A stretch of DNA of 64,000 nucleotides. Source: Curtobacterium sp. MCBD17_035. Its GTDB lineage: Bacteria > Actinomycetota > Actinomycetes > Actinomycetales > Microbacteriaceae. Where the stretch lies: assembly GCF_003234815.2 (NCBI RefSeq), contig NZ_CP126279.1, positions 1,798,001 through 1,862,000 on the forward strand. The letters are read 5' to 3'. How positions within the stretch are numbered: position 1 is the stretch's first letter; the number at the start of each line of letters is the position of its first letter. Both the position numbers and the translations under genes were made by a program. The notes below the pieces were generated by a model. That model did not search any database. It was not told the origin of the DNA and worked only from the letters and a program-made list of their open reading frames with translations. Positions 1-9,993 of the stretch are shown one piece after another.

Positions 1-336
1 CGCCGCGTCCGTCACGATCTGGAGGAACGACTCGCCCCTGGCGCCCACGGCGCGGGCGGCCTGCACCCACACCTGGTGCATGCCCAGCCCGAGCGCGGTG
101 GCCGGTGCCGCCGCGGCGAGCCGTCGTTGGATCCGCGCGGTGTCCCGGAGACCCAGCCCCCCGCCTCCCGAGCCGACCGGCACGCCCACGCGCAGGTACC
201 CCGCGTCGCGGAGCTCGGCCAGGTCCTCCGTGCAGAACCGGCCGTCACGGTCGTACCCGGGAGCGCGGGCGGCGATGCGGGCGAGCAGGGCGTCGTCGAG
301 CTCCCAGCCCGGACTGGACGCGGTGGTGTCGGTCAC
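1..336 (-). CDS. acyl-CoA dehydrogenase family protein, N-terminal part (runs off the window)
   Basis: The 112 visible residues read as the all-alpha N-terminal domain of an acyl-CoA dehydrogenase. They have the family pattern of a start helix, then DGRFCTEDLAELRDAGYLR, then a glycine-rich turn (PVGSGGGGLGL), then a helix ending at the GMHQVW region. Members oxidise acyl-CoA thioesters with FAD in the cytoplasm. The rest of the gene, including the catalytic base, lies left of base 1, so the substrate class cannot be told. I chose the GTG at 336 because a TAGTCT -10 box (344-349) lies 7 nt upstream and there is no Shine-Dalgarno sequence, which suggests a leaderless mRNA. It is divergent from the SGNH hydrolase at 360, only 23 bp away. 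Confidence 0.7.
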   Translation of the reverse strand, partial: MTDTTASSPGWELDDALLARIAARAPGYDRDGRFCTEDLAELRDAGYLRVGVPVGSGGGGLGLRDTARIQRRLAAAAPATALGLGMHQVWVQAARAVGARGESFLQIVTDAA

Positions 337-343
337 GAGGACG

Positions 344-353
344 AGACTATTTT
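344..353. promoter_or_regulatory. overlapping divergent -10 boxes for two leaderless genes
   Basis: The minus-strand box TAGTCT (344-349) is 7 nt from the GTG at 336. The plus-strand box TATTTT (348-353) is 6 nt from the GTG at 360. The two boxes share two base pairs, so two polymerases could not occupy both at once. This is inferred from motif and spacing only. Confidence 0.5.
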
Positions 354-359
354 GTGGTC

Positions 360-1154
360 GTGACAGATCGGCATCCGTGGTCCAGGTACGTCGCCATCGG
401 TGACTCGTTCACCGAGGGCATCGGGGATCCTGACCCGAGCGTCCCCGGTGGCCATCGAGGGTGGGCGGATCGCGTCGCCGAGGTGCTCGCGAACCAGACC
501 GTCGACTTCGCGTACGCGAACACGGCGATCCGCGGGCGGCTCCTGCAACAGATCATCGACGAACAGGCCGAACACGCGTTGGCGTTGCGGCCCGACCTGA
601 TCACGGTCTCGGCGGGCGGCAACGACATCATCCGTCCCGGCAGCGACCCGGACGAGGTCGCCGAGCGCTTCGACGGGCTCATCGCCACCCTGCGGCGGGA
701 CGGCGCGACCGTCGTCCTGTTCACCGGGCCCGACGTCGGGACCACGCCGGTGCTCGGACTCGTCCGCGGCAAGGCGGCGATCTACAACGAGCACCTGCAC
801 GCGATCGCGCTCAAGCACGGCGCACTCGTGGCCGACATGTGGGCGCTCCGCGTCCTCCGGGACCCGCGCATGTGGGCGCCCGACCGCCTCCACCACTCCC
901 CCGTCGGGCACGCCACCGTCGCCGCGGCCGTGCTCGACACCCTCGGGGTCGAACACGAGCTGGCGCCGTGGCAGCCGGAGCCCTTGGCGGCTCGGCCGTG
1001 GCGCGAGGCGCGGGTCGAGGACCTCGGCTGGGCGCGGGAGTACCTCGTGCCGTGGGTCGTCCGGCGGATCCGGCACACGTCCTCGGGCGACGGAGTCGAG
1101 CCGAAGCGGCCCGAACTCCAGACGGTGCTCGAGCACCGCTCCGACACGCCCTGA
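360..1154 (+). CDS. SGNH/GDSL-type esterase/lipase
   Basis: A 264-residue protein of the SGNH hydrolase superfamily. Block I is GDSFTEG with the nucleophilic Ser near residue 16, block III is GGND near residue 85, and block V is the Asp-x-x-His pair in the PDRLHHSPVGH segment. No signal peptide is visible, so it probably acts inside the cell on small esters; the substrate is unknown. The GTG start at 360 follows a TATTTT -10 box by 6 nt (leaderless); a longer reading frame upstream would run through the divergent promoter. It ends 13 bp from the convergent D-Ala-D-Ala carboxypeptidase gene. Confidence 0.85.
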   Translation: MTDRHPWSRYVAIGDSFTEGIGDPDPSVPGGHRGWADRVAEVLANQTVDFAYANTAIRGRLLQQIIDEQAEHALALRPDLITVSAGGNDIIRPGSDPDEVAERFDGLIATLRRDGATVVLFTGPDVGTTPVLGLVRGKAAIYNEHLHAIALKHGALVADMWALRVLRDPRMWAPDRLHHSPVGHATVAAAVLDTLGVEHELAPWQPEPLAARPWREARVEDLGWAREYLVPWVVRRIRHTSSGDGVEPKRPELQTVLEHRSDTP

Positions 1155-1167
1155 CGCGCTGACGGCC

Positions 1168-2400
1168 TCAGGCCCCCTGGAACGGGTTCGTCCAGCGCCA
1201 CCACAGGTCGGGCTCCGTGATCGACGCGTCGAGCTCGAGCGGCACCGTGACGGGGGCGTGGTGGTCGATCGTGAACCGCACGGTGCCCACCCGCTCGCCG
1301 CGACGGCCGAAGGTCACCTGCTCGAGGCGAGTGCGTGCCGTCACCGTCGTCCGCCCCCAGACGAGCACCGACCGCGCCGAGGCGGCGACCGCGTCCGTCC
1401 GCGGCCGCCAGGGGGTGGCGTAGTGGCCGAACGTCTGCCCGCGGTTCGTCAGGGTCACGACGTGGAAGTTGTCCGCGACCGAGTCGAGCAGCCGCCGCAC
1501 GTCGACGTCGAGCGAGTCGTGGTCCCTCCCGCCGAGCATCGCTCCCACGACCGTGACGGTGCGTCCGCCGCGCTGGTACGTCGCGGCGAACAGCAGGCAC
1601 GCACCGGCCTGGTCGAGCGTCCCGGTCTTGATGCCCTCGACACCGTCCATCCCGAGCAGCTTGTTCGAGTTCTCGATCGGACCGACCGTGGGGATGGTCG
1701 TGCGCTGCGTGCCGACGATCTGCTTCACCACGGGGTTCGCGATCGCCAGCTCGCCGAGGTGCACGAGGTCCGACGCGGTCGCGGTGTTGTGCGGGTCGAG
1801 TCCCGTCGGCTCCTCGATGGTCGTGTGGTCCAGGTCGTGCGCCGACAACCAGGCGTGGACGGCCGTGCGGTACGCGTCCATCGACCCGAACGACCACAGG
1901 GCCAGCGCCCCGGCGTAGTTGTTCGCGGACTTCATGAGCATGACCTCGAACGCCTGCCGCTCGCTCAACCGGAGACCGACCGGCATGGCCGCGACCTCGC
2001 CGTCCAGGGCGAGGTACTGGTCGTACAGGGCGTGCTGCGCGGCCGTGAACGTGATCGTCGGCCCGTCGTCCGAGGTCGTCAGTGGGTGCGCTTGCAGCAC
2101 CACGAGGGCCGTCACCACCTTGCTGATGCTCGCGATCGAGCGTTGACCGGTGTCGCCGCTCGTCTGCAGGCTCCCGGCGAAGCCCGGGGCCTCGACCGCG
2201 GTCGCGCCGTAGCCCGGGAACGACAGCGCCGGCAGCGTCGCCGTGGGTGCGGCGTAGGTCGCGCGCGAGACGGTCGCCGGCGCGAAGGGCACGACGGCCG
2301 CCGCGACCAGGTACGCGACCGCGACGAGCACCACGGCGACCACGGTGATCAGGACGGGACGCCGGACCGCGGAGCGGGGCCGGTGGACGACACGTGACAC
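1168..2400 (-). CDS. D-alanyl-D-alanine carboxypeptidase (penicillin-binding protein, S11-like)
   Basis: A 410-residue serine peptidase with an N-terminal membrane anchor or signal (hydrophobic run VLITVVAVVLVAVAYLVAAA starting about residue 16). The penicilloyl-serine transferase motifs appear in order: SxxK in SIASISKVV, SxN in KSANNYA, and KTG in GIKTGT. Such enzymes trim the terminal D-Ala of peptidoglycan stem peptides outside the membrane. The C-terminal 120 residues are a beta-rich extension. The GTG at 2400 is favoured: TAGGCT lies 8 nt upstream and there is no Shine-Dalgarno, so it looks leaderless. It starts 32 bp after the TrmH gene on the same strand but has its own promoter. Confidence 0.85.
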   Translation of the reverse strand: MSRVVHRPRSAVRRPVLITVVAVVLVAVAYLVAAAVVPFAPATVSRATYAAPTATLPALSFPGYGATAVEAPGFAGSLQTSGDTGQRSIASISKVVTALVVLQAHPLTTSDDGPTITFTAAQHALYDQYLALDGEVAAMPVGLRLSERQAFEVMLMKSANNYAGALALWSFGSMDAYRTAVHAWLSAHDLDHTTIEEPTGLDPHNTATASDLVHLGELAIANPVVKQIVGTQRTTIPTVGPIENSNKLLGMDGVEGIKTGTLDQAGACLLFAATYQRGGRTVTVVGAMLGGRDHDSLDVDVRRLLDSVADNFHVVTLTNRGQTFGHYATPWRPRTDAVAASARSVLVWGRTTVTARTRLEQVTFGRRGERVGTVRFTIDHHAPVTVPLELDASITEPDLWWRWTNPFQGA

Positions 2401-2432
2401 GGCACAGCAGCCTAGGGGTGGGCGGCGATGGA

Positions 2433-3254
2433 TCAGCTGCGCGCCGCGCGCTGGGCGTGTGCGACCGCCCACAGGCCCACGGCGCTCGCCGCCGCCACGT
2501 TGAGCGAGTCGACCCCGTGCGCCATCGGGATCCGCACCACGGTGTCGGCGGTGGCCACGGCACGCGCGCTCAGGCCGTCACCCTCGGTGCCCATGACGAG
2601 TGCGACGCGCTCGGGCACGTCCTGGACGAACGCGTCGAGTGGGACGGAGTCGTCCGTCAGGGCCATCGCGGCCAGGTGGAACCCCGCGGCCCGGAGCGCG
2701 GGCCCGGCGTCCGCCCACTCGCCGATCCGTGTCCACGGGACCTGGAGGACCGTCCCCATGCTCACGCGCACGCTCCGGCGGTAGAGGGGGTCGGCACAGC
2801 GCGGCGAGACGAGGACGGCGTCCGCCCCGAGTCCGGCCACCGACCGGAAGACCGCACCGACGTTCGTGTGGTCGACGATGTCCTCGAGCACGACGACGAG
2901 ACGCGCGTCCCGGACGACGTCCGCCAGTGCGGGCTCGGCGGGTCGCTGCATCGCCGCGAGCGCACCGCGGTGCATGCGGAACCCGGTGAGCTCCTCGAGC
3001 AGGGCGTCGGGACCGACGAACACCGGACCGTCGTGCTCAGCCAGCATCGGCAGGACCTCGGGCAGCCACTTCTCCTGCACGAGCACGCTCCGAGGCACGT
3101 GCCCAGCGGCGAGGGCACGCTCGATCACGGTGTTCGACTCGGCGATGTACAGCCCACCCTCCGGCTCCCGCACGCGTCGGAGCGCGACGTCGGTCAGGCG
3201 GGCGTAGTCGTCGAGTCGCGGGTCGTCGAGGGCGTCGATGCGCACCGTCTGCAC
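2433..3254 (-). CDS. TrmH/SpoU family RNA methyltransferase
   Basis: A 273-residue SPOUT 2'-O-ribose methyltransferase. The three knot motifs are present in the C-terminal half: DHTNVGAVFRSVAGLGAD with the catalytic-type Asn/Arg, then VMGTEGDGLS, then IPMAHGVDSLNVAAASAV. The N-terminal 100 residues form the L30e-like substrate domain typical of rRNA methylases. The target nucleotide (23S rRNA or tRNA) cannot be told. The GTG at 3254 has a good GGAGGA Shine-Dalgarno 7 nt upstream. Its 5' end faces the sirtuin gene at 3313 head to head, leaving 58 bp for two promoters. Confidence 0.85.
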   Translation of the reverse strand: MQTVRIDALDDPRLDDYARLTDVALRRVREPEGGLYIAESNTVIERALAAGHVPRSVLVQEKWLPEVLPMLAEHDGPVFVGPDALLEELTGFRMHRGALAAMQRPAEPALADVVRDARLVVVLEDIVDHTNVGAVFRSVAGLGADAVLVSPRCADPLYRRSVRVSMGTVLQVPWTRIGEWADAGPALRAAGFHLAAMALTDDSVPLDAFVQDVPERVALVMGTEGDGLSARAVATADTVVRIPMAHGVDSLNVAAASAVGLWAVAHAQRAARS

Positions 3255-3312
3255 GGGATGGTCCTCCGGGAAGCGATCGGGGTCGTGGGCTGTTGAGGGT
3301 ACCGTGGAGCCG

Positions 3313-4173
3313 ATGGAGCGGGTGGAGGCGGGCGACCTCGAGCGAGGCGCACCCCAGCAGGGTGACGACCTCGACCGCGTCGTCGAGACGCTGCGGGGCA
3401 AGCGCATCGCCGTGCTCTCGGGGGCCGGGATCAGCACGGACTCCGGGATCCCCGACTACCGGGGTGCGGGCCGCGTGGCGCGCACGCCGATGACGTTCCA
3501 GGAGTTCTCCGCCGACCCGGCGAGGCGCCGGCGGTACTGGGCCGGGAGCCACCTCGGTTGGCGCACGTTCTCGTCCGCCCGGCCGAACGACGGGCACCGG
3601 GTGCTCGCCGACCTCGAGGCGGCCGGTGTCGTGAGCGGGATCGTCACGCAGAACGTCGACGGTCTCCATCTCCGGGCCGGGTCGCGCCGCGTGGTCGAGC
3701 TCCACGGGTCCATGGACCGCGTGGTGTGCCTGCGCTGCGGGCAGGCGTTCGCACGCTCGGATCTCGCAGCGGTGCTCGACCGGGAGAACGCCTGGATCGA
3801 CGAACCCGGCACGGTGACGCTCGCGCCGGACGGCGACGTCGACATCACGGGTGCCGACCGGTTCCGTGTCCCCGCGTGCTCGGTGTGCGGCGGCGTGCTC
3901 AAGCCCGACGTCGTGTTCTTCGGCGAGTTCGTGCCGGTCGAGAAGTTCCACGAGGCCGTCTCGATCGTCGCCGGCGCGGACGCGCTCCTCGTGGTCGGGT
4001 CGTCCCTCGTCGTCAACTCGGGCGTCCGGCTGGTCGACCACGCTGTTCGTCGCCGCAAGCCCGTCGTCATCGTGAACCGGGGTGCCACGCGCAGTGACCG
4101 TCGGGCGGTGGCTAGGCTCGACGCAGGCACCACCGAGACATTGACGGCGCTGCGCCACCGACTCCTGCACTGA
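3313..4173 (+). CDS. Sir2-family NAD-dependent protein deacylase (sirtuin)
   Basis: A 286-residue sirtuin. The NAD-binding motifs GAGISTDSGIPDYRG (about residues 36-50) and TQNVDGLH are clear, the catalytic His sits in ELHGS, and two Cys pairs (CLRC and CSVC) form the zinc ribbon. These enzymes remove acyl groups from lysines, with acyl transfer to ADP-ribose. The ATG at 3313 is 7 nt after TACCGT with no proper Shine-Dalgarno, so the mRNA is probably leaderless. A longer in-frame start inside the TrmH gene exists but is not supported. The next gene, a histidine phosphatase, follows after 52 bp. Confidence 0.9.
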   Translation: MERVEAGDLERGAPQQGDDLDRVVETLRGKRIAVLSGAGISTDSGIPDYRGAGRVARTPMTFQEFSADPARRRRYWAGSHLGWRTFSSARPNDGHRVLADLEAAGVVSGIVTQNVDGLHLRAGSRRVVELHGSMDRVVCLRCGQAFARSDLAAVLDRENAWIDEPGTVTLAPDGDVDITGADRFRVPACSVCGGVLKPDVVFFGEFVPVEKFHEAVSIVAGADALLVVGSSLVVNSGVRLVDHAVRRRKPVVIVNRGATRSDRRAVARLDAGTTETLTALRHRLLH

Positions 4174-4225
4174 CCGCGTCGCCGACGCCACCACGGACGG
4201 CGCATCGCCGCGGAAGGGACGAACG

Positions 4226-4867
4226 GTGACGACCCTCCTGTACCTCGTGCGGCACGGCGAGACCGACTGGAACAAGCAGCGCCGCATCCAGGGGTCGACC
4301 GACATCCCACTGAACGAGACCGGGCGCCGACAGGCAGCCGCCGCCGGTGCGTTGCTCGTGCGTCGCCGGTTCGACGCCGTGCTCGCGTCCCCGCTGTCCC
4401 GGGCGTTCGAGACGGGCGCGATCATCGCCTCCCGGCTCGGACTGCCCACTCCGTCGACGGACGACGGTCTCGTCGAGCGGTCGTACGGCGAGGCCGAGGG
4501 CCTGACGGACGTCGAGATCCGCGAACGGTTCCCGGACGGATCGGTGCCCGGCCGCGAGTCGCGCTCGGCGTTGCTCGCCCGCGTGCTCGAGTCGCTCGGC
4601 GAGATCGCGATCCGGTTCGATGCCGGCGCGGTCGTCGTCGCGACGCACGGAGCGGTGATCCGTGCCGTGGTGAACGAGCTCGCCCCGGGTACCGCCGACT
4701 CCTTCACGACGCCGATCCGCAACGGGTCGATCCACTCGTTCCGTTGGGACCCCGAGCGCTTCCGCGGGGAACTCGTCCGGTTCGACGACCCGATCGAGGA
4801 CCAGTCCGAGGCCCCCGGGCGGTACGAGTTCGCGTACCAGAACCCGCTCGAGGCCGAGGGCGACTGA
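4226..4867 (+). CDS. histidine phosphatase family protein (GpmB/CobC-like)
   Basis: A 213-residue cytoplasmic phosphatase of the phosphoglycerate mutase superfamily. The phosphohistidine motif RHGETDWN is at residues 9-16, the second Arg lies in ASPLSRAFET, and the second catalytic His is in ATHGAVIRAV. The length and the lack of phosphoglycerate-mutase-specific inserts favour a cofactor-independent phosphatase of the broad GpmB/PhoE group over a glycolytic mutase. The GTG at 4226 has a GGAAGGGA Shine-Dalgarno. It may be co-transcribed with the sirtuin; a TAGGCT box inside the sirtuin 3' end (4113-4118) could be an extra promoter. Confidence 0.85.
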   Translation: MTTLLYLVRHGETDWNKQRRIQGSTDIPLNETGRRQAAAAGALLVRRRFDAVLASPLSRAFETGAIIASRLGLPTPSTDDGLVERSYGEAEGLTDVEIRERFPDGSVPGRESRSALLARVLESLGEIAIRFDAGAVVVATHGAVIRAVVNELAPGTADSFTTPIRNGSIHSFRWDPERFRGELVRFDDPIEDQSEAPGRYEFAYQNPLEAEGD

Positions 4868-4940
4868 CGGCCGCCGGGCTGGCGCTCCCACCTCGGTCCG
4901 GCGGTCCTCCACGTCCGCCGAACGGGGCGTCGGGCGTCGG

Positions 4941-6032
4941 TCAGGCGCGGCGGTCGGCGACGGCGCGCTCGACGGACGCGACGACGCGCTCGGCGGACGT
5001 GGTCCAGTCGAAGCGGCGGACCCGCTCGAGGGAGGCCCGGTGCAGGTCGTCCCAGCGCGCCTCGACCCGTCGCACCGCGGCCGCGACCGCGGCGGGCGAG
5101 GTCGGGTCGAAGTACTCGGCGGCCGCGCCGCCGATCTCGCGGAAGATCGGGATGTCGCTCACGGCGACGGGCGTGCCCACGCCCATCGACTCGACGAGCG
5201 GGATCCCGAAGCCCTCGTCGTGCGAGGCGCTGACGAGCGCCGTCGCGGTCCGTAGCACCGCGCGGTACTCCTCGTCCGACGCTCCGTCGTGGAACACGAG
5301 CGAACCCGCGGGGGCGAGCCGCTCGAGCCGCTCCCGGTCCGCAGCTCGCACGCGCGACATGCAGTGCAGCCGCCAGTCGGCCTCCCCGGGCCCGCGGAGC
5401 AGCGGGATCGCGGAGGCGAGGGTCTCGACGTTCTTGTAGGGCATGAACGTGCCCATGTAGACGAGGTCCCGCGTCCGCAGGCCGTCCGCCGCGCGCGGCG
5501 CCACCGGGTCCGCGGCGTTGTACGCGACCGTCACGGGCCGACGCGTCAGCCGGTGGTCCCGGATGAGTCCGGCGGTCGTCTCGCTCACCGTGACGATGCC
5601 GTCGGCGCCATCGAGCAGCATCCGCTGCGGCCACCACGCGAGGTGGAACGCACGCCACCCCAGCCGCAGCGGCCACGAGAACTCACGGGGCGGTGTGCGG
5701 TTGCGGTAGTAGATGAGGTCGTGCAGCGTCAGCACGAGCGCGTAGTGGCGTCCGCGGGATCCCATGGTCTGCATCGGCGAGAACACGGCGTCGAGCCCCA
5801 GCCGGTTCACCTGCCGCGCGACCAGGGGCTCCGCGGCGCTCGTCGGTGGACTGATGCGCTCCCAGGGCATCCCGTCCGGCAGCGAGTCCCGCTGTCCGTC
5901 CTCGCTCACCAGGAGCACGTAGTCGTGCCGGTCCGGCAGATGTGCCGCGACACCGGCCGTGAACCGGCTGATGCCGTCATGGCGCCCCACCCGGACGTAG
6001 CGGCAGTCGATGCCGATGCGGAGACGGCTCAT
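4941..6032 (-). CDS. glycosyltransferase family 4 (GT-B fold)
   Basis: A 363-residue glycosyltransferase. The C-terminal GT1/GT4 nucleotide-sugar domain has the E-x7-E motif (EGFGIPLVE) followed by the GTPVAVSDIPIFREIGG acceptor loop. The N-terminal half carries the DGISRFTAGVA and LTLHDLIYYRNR segments common in mannosyl/rhamnosyl transferases of cell-surface glycan loci. Donor and acceptor are not known. The ATG at 6032 overlaps the stop of the upstream alpha/beta hydrolase by 4 nt (ATGA), so the two are translationally coupled in one operon starting at 6946. Confidence 0.85.
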   Translation of the reverse strand: MSRLRIGIDCRYVRVGRHDGISRFTAGVAAHLPDRHDYVLLVSEDGQRDSLPDGMPWERISPPTSAAEPLVARQVNRLGLDAVFSPMQTMGSRGRHYALVLTLHDLIYYRNRTPPREFSWPLRLGWRAFHLAWWPQRMLLDGADGIVTVSETTAGLIRDHRLTRRPVTVAYNAADPVAPRAADGLRTRDLVYMGTFMPYKNVETLASAIPLLRGPGEADWRLHCMSRVRAADRERLERLAPAGSLVFHDGASDEEYRAVLRTATALVSASHDEGFGIPLVESMGVGTPVAVSDIPIFREIGGAAAEYFDPTSPAAVAAAVRRVEARWDDLHRASLERVRRFDWTTSAERVVASVERAVADRRA

Positions 6033-6946
6033 CGGCGCATCCCGCCGCGGTCCGGTTCGGGCGTCGCCAGGGAGGCACGGATCGCGTCCGCCGCGGCGGC
6101 CGGCGTCTCGTAGTGCACGAGGTGGCCGACGCCGGGGATCACGACGAGGGTCGCGTCGGGCAGCCGGTCCGCCAGCGCTTCCTGTTCCGGCACCGCGGTG
6201 ATGTCGTCACGTTCGGCGGCGATGAGGAGCACCGGTACGTCGATGCGGTCCGCGTACGCGGCGACGTCGTGCGTCACCGACGTCCGGAACGCGTCGAGGA
6301 CGACGTGGCGGTCGGCGAACGCCGAGAAGTACCGGTCGTGCTGGTCGTGCACCCATCGGCGCAACCGCGGTTCGCGGGACTTGAGCATCGCGACGCTCAT
6401 CGCCCGGACGATCCCCCGGTTCCGGAGGAGGGCGAGCCCGAGCGCCCGGGGCAGGACCGCACCCAGCCGGTAGTAGGCGATCGCGATCGCGGTACCCACG
6501 GCGCGCGGGCCCTGCAGTGCGGGAGCGGCGATCGGGTTGACCAGGACCAGACGCCGGGTGTCGAGCCCGTCGGCGACCGCGGCTGCGGTGACGATGCTCC
6601 CGAAGGAATGCCCGAGCACGACGGCCCGTCGGTCGAGCCCGAGGGCGCGGTGGAACGCTCGGAGCCACCGCACGAAGCCGTCCATGTCGGACCGCGGGAG
6701 CGCGTCGGACACCCCGAAGCCCGGGAGGTCCGGCACGATCGTGCGGACCTCGGGCAGGTGCGCGGCGAGCGACTCGAGCCCGTGGTGGTCGCCACGGAAG
6801 CCGTGCACGGCGAGCATGGTGGTGTCCGCGTCCTCGGGGCCGTACACCCAGTAGTGCGTCGCGCGACCGTCGACGAGGACCGACCGGTGCACCACGGGCA
6901 GCCCGGCCATGAGCCGCTGGTACGGGGAGACGATCGGGGCACGCAT
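6029..6946 (-). CDS. alpha/beta hydrolase
   Basis: A 305-residue alpha/beta-hydrolase-fold protein. It has the oxyanion-side segment AVHGFRGDHHG, the nucleophile elbow GHSFGS (Ser near residue 116), a late Asp in AAERDDIT, and the catalytic His in PGVGHLVHYE. A helical lid lies between residues about 140 and 220. No export signal is seen. The substrate is unknown; pairing with a glycosyltransferase hints at a role in glycan or lipid modification, but this is only context. The ATG at 6946 lies 7 nt after TAGACT, so it is probably leaderless. Confidence 0.8.
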   Translation of the reverse strand: MRAPIVSPYQRLMAGLPVVHRSVLVDGRATHYWVYGPEDADTTMLAVHGFRGDHHGLESLAAHLPEVRTIVPDLPGFGVSDALPRSDMDGFVRWLRAFHRALGLDRRAVVLGHSFGSIVTAAAVADGLDTRRLVLVNPIAAPALQGPRAVGTAIAIAYYRLGAVLPRALGLALLRNRGIVRAMSVAMLKSREPRLRRWVHDQHDRYFSAFADRHVVLDAFRTSVTHDVAAYADRIDVPVLLIAAERDDITAVPEQEALADRLPDATLVVIPGVGHLVHYETPAAAADAIRASLATPEPDRGGMRR

Positions 6947-7055
6947 CCCGCCGAGTCTACGGGCCGGACCCGTCGCGCCGGACGGATGCCGCGCCTCCCG
7001 GTCGGCGGGCCGTGCGGTCGTCCGTTCCCTCCGGACACGGATACCCGGGGCGACA

Positions 7056-7061
7056 TAGAGT
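7056..7061 (+). promoter_or_regulatory. -10 box for treS
   Basis: TAGAGT fits the TANNNT consensus. Transcription would start near 7068, giving a leader of about 50 nt before the Shine-Dalgarno-supported GTG at 7116. Confidence 0.4.
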
Positions 7062-7115
7062 GGGCCGACGGGCGCCATGTCGGCCCCGACGCCCGACGGA
7101 TCCACGAGGAGCACG

Positions 7116-8825
<1,710 letters not shown>

Positions 8826-8851
8826 CGGTCCGTAGGGGTCTCGGGATCGGC

Positions 8852-8976
8852 ACCGCGTCACGTCGCTCGGCCCGGCCGCCTCGGGTCGCCCGGACGGCCG
8901 CGTCACGTCGCCCGGACGGCCGCGTCGGGTCGCTGGGACGGCCGCCTCGGGTCGCCCGGCCGGCCGTGTCGCGTCC
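8852..8976. repeat. 22-bp tandem repeat array, 5.7 copies
   Basis: Units start at 8852, 8874, 8896, 8918, 8940 and a partial one at 8962. Each is a variant of GGCCGCSTCRSGTCGCCCGG plus AC. Units 1 and 3 carry the CGTCACGTCG core and units 2 and 5 the CCTCGGGTCG core, with unit 4 mixed, so variants are interspersed. There is no spacer between units, so this is not CRISPR. It fills the gap between treS and the exonuclease gene and ends 20 bp before the exonuclease -10 box. Confidence 0.9.
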
Positions 8977-9008
8977 GCGGTGTCGGCGGCCGCCGCTAGC
9001 CTGACCGC

Positions 9009-9776
9009 GTGACCAGCTCTCCGCTCGCAGCGCCGATCGACGCCACCCTCGGAGCCCCCTCGGCGGCACCCCGCTCCCCTGCGGAACGCCCCTGGTGGCA
9101 CGCGCTCGGCGTGTTCGACCTCGAGACCACGGGGATCGACGTCGAGACAGCACGGATCGTCAGCGCCCATGTCGGGCTCATCGACATGACCGGCGCGAGC
9201 ATCGCCGCCGGCTCGTGGCTGGCCGACCCGGGCGTCCCCATCCCGGAGCAGGCCGCTGCGGTGCACGGCATCACGACCGAGCGCGCCCGTGCCGAGGGGC
9301 GTGCCGCCGACGTCGTCGTCGCCGAGATCATCGCCGCGGTCGAGGCCGTGTTCGCCCGCGGGATCCCGCTCGTGGTCTACAACGCGCCGTACGACCTCAC
9401 CGTCCTCGACCGCGAGGCCAAGCGCCACGGCCTGGCGGCACCCGTGATCGGGAACGTCGTCGATCCGCTCGTCATCGACAAGGCCGTCGACACCTACCGC
9501 AAGGGCAAGCGCACGCTCGAGGTCTGCTCCGCGCTGTACGGCGTGACCCTCGCGGACGCGCACGACGCCGGTGCCGACGCGATCGCCGCCGGACGCGTCG
9601 CGCAGGCGATCGCGAGCCGCTACCCGGACCAGCTCGGCATCAGCGCCGAGGAGCTCCACCGACTGCAGGTGGCCTGGTGCTCCGACCAGGCGGCGTCGTT
9701 CCAGGACTACATGCGGCGTGAGCGCAATCCGCAGTTCGTCGCGGACGGCCGCTGGCCGCACCGCAACCCCGCCTGA
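9009..9776 (+). CDS. DnaQ-like 3'-5' exonuclease (DEDDh)
   Basis: A 255-residue exonuclease of the DNA polymerase III epsilon superfamily. Exo I is FDLETTG (Asp-Glu near residues 36-38), Exo II is in VYNAPYDLTVLDREA, and Exo III is HDAGADA, giving DEDDh catalysis with two metal ions. It lacks any polymerase-binding or BRCT part, so it is a stand-alone proofreading-type or RNase T-like nuclease rather than a clear replicative epsilon subunit. The GTG at 9009 follows TAGCCT (8997-9002) by 6 nt; it is leaderless. Confidence 0.85.
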   Translation: MTSSPLAAPIDATLGAPSAAPRSPAERPWWHALGVFDLETTGIDVETARIVSAHVGLIDMTGASIAAGSWLADPGVPIPEQAAAVHGITTERARAEGRAADVVVAEIIAAVEAVFARGIPLVVYNAPYDLTVLDREAKRHGLAAPVIGNVVDPLVIDKAVDTYRKGKRTLEVCSALYGVTLADAHDAGADAIAAGRVAQAIASRYPDQLGISAEELHRLQVAWCSDQAASFQDYMRRERNPQFVADGRWPHRNPA

Positions 9777-9816
9777 TCGTCCCCGGCCCCGGTGTCGGCA
9801 CGCGCGCACGGGGCAT

Positions 9817-9852
9817 GGCACAGGCACAGGCACAGGCATAGGCACGGGCACA
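9817..9852. repeat. hexanucleotide microsatellite (GGCACA), 6 units
   Basis: Units at 9817, 9823 and 9829 are exact. Units 4 (GGCATA) and 5 (GGCACG) differ by one base and unit 6 is exact. It is non-coding, between the exonuclease stop and the shared terminator. Confidence 0.9.
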
Positions 9853-9897
9853 CACCTGAACCAGGCGGTCCTCGGCAACGGCTGCCCCGGAGACGCA

Positions 9898-9934
9898 GCA
9901 ACGGGCGGCCACCCGGAGGTGGACCGCCCGTTGC
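9898..9934. terminator. bidirectional hairpin between exonuclease and rpmE2
   Basis: Arms 9898-9910 and 9921-9934 pair over 13-14 bp (GCAACGGGCGG-CC against GGACCGCCCGTTGC) around a 10-nt loop. It sits between convergent genes. Confidence 0.75.
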
Positions 9935-9993
9935 TCGCTCGCCGTTCCCGACGAGGTCGCGTCAGCGTTGCCGCCGCGACCGAGGGCTCGGAC

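Noticed and set aside
8852..8976. Possible CRISPR array
   Set aside because: The 22-bp units are directly joined with no unique spacers and no cas genes are nearby.
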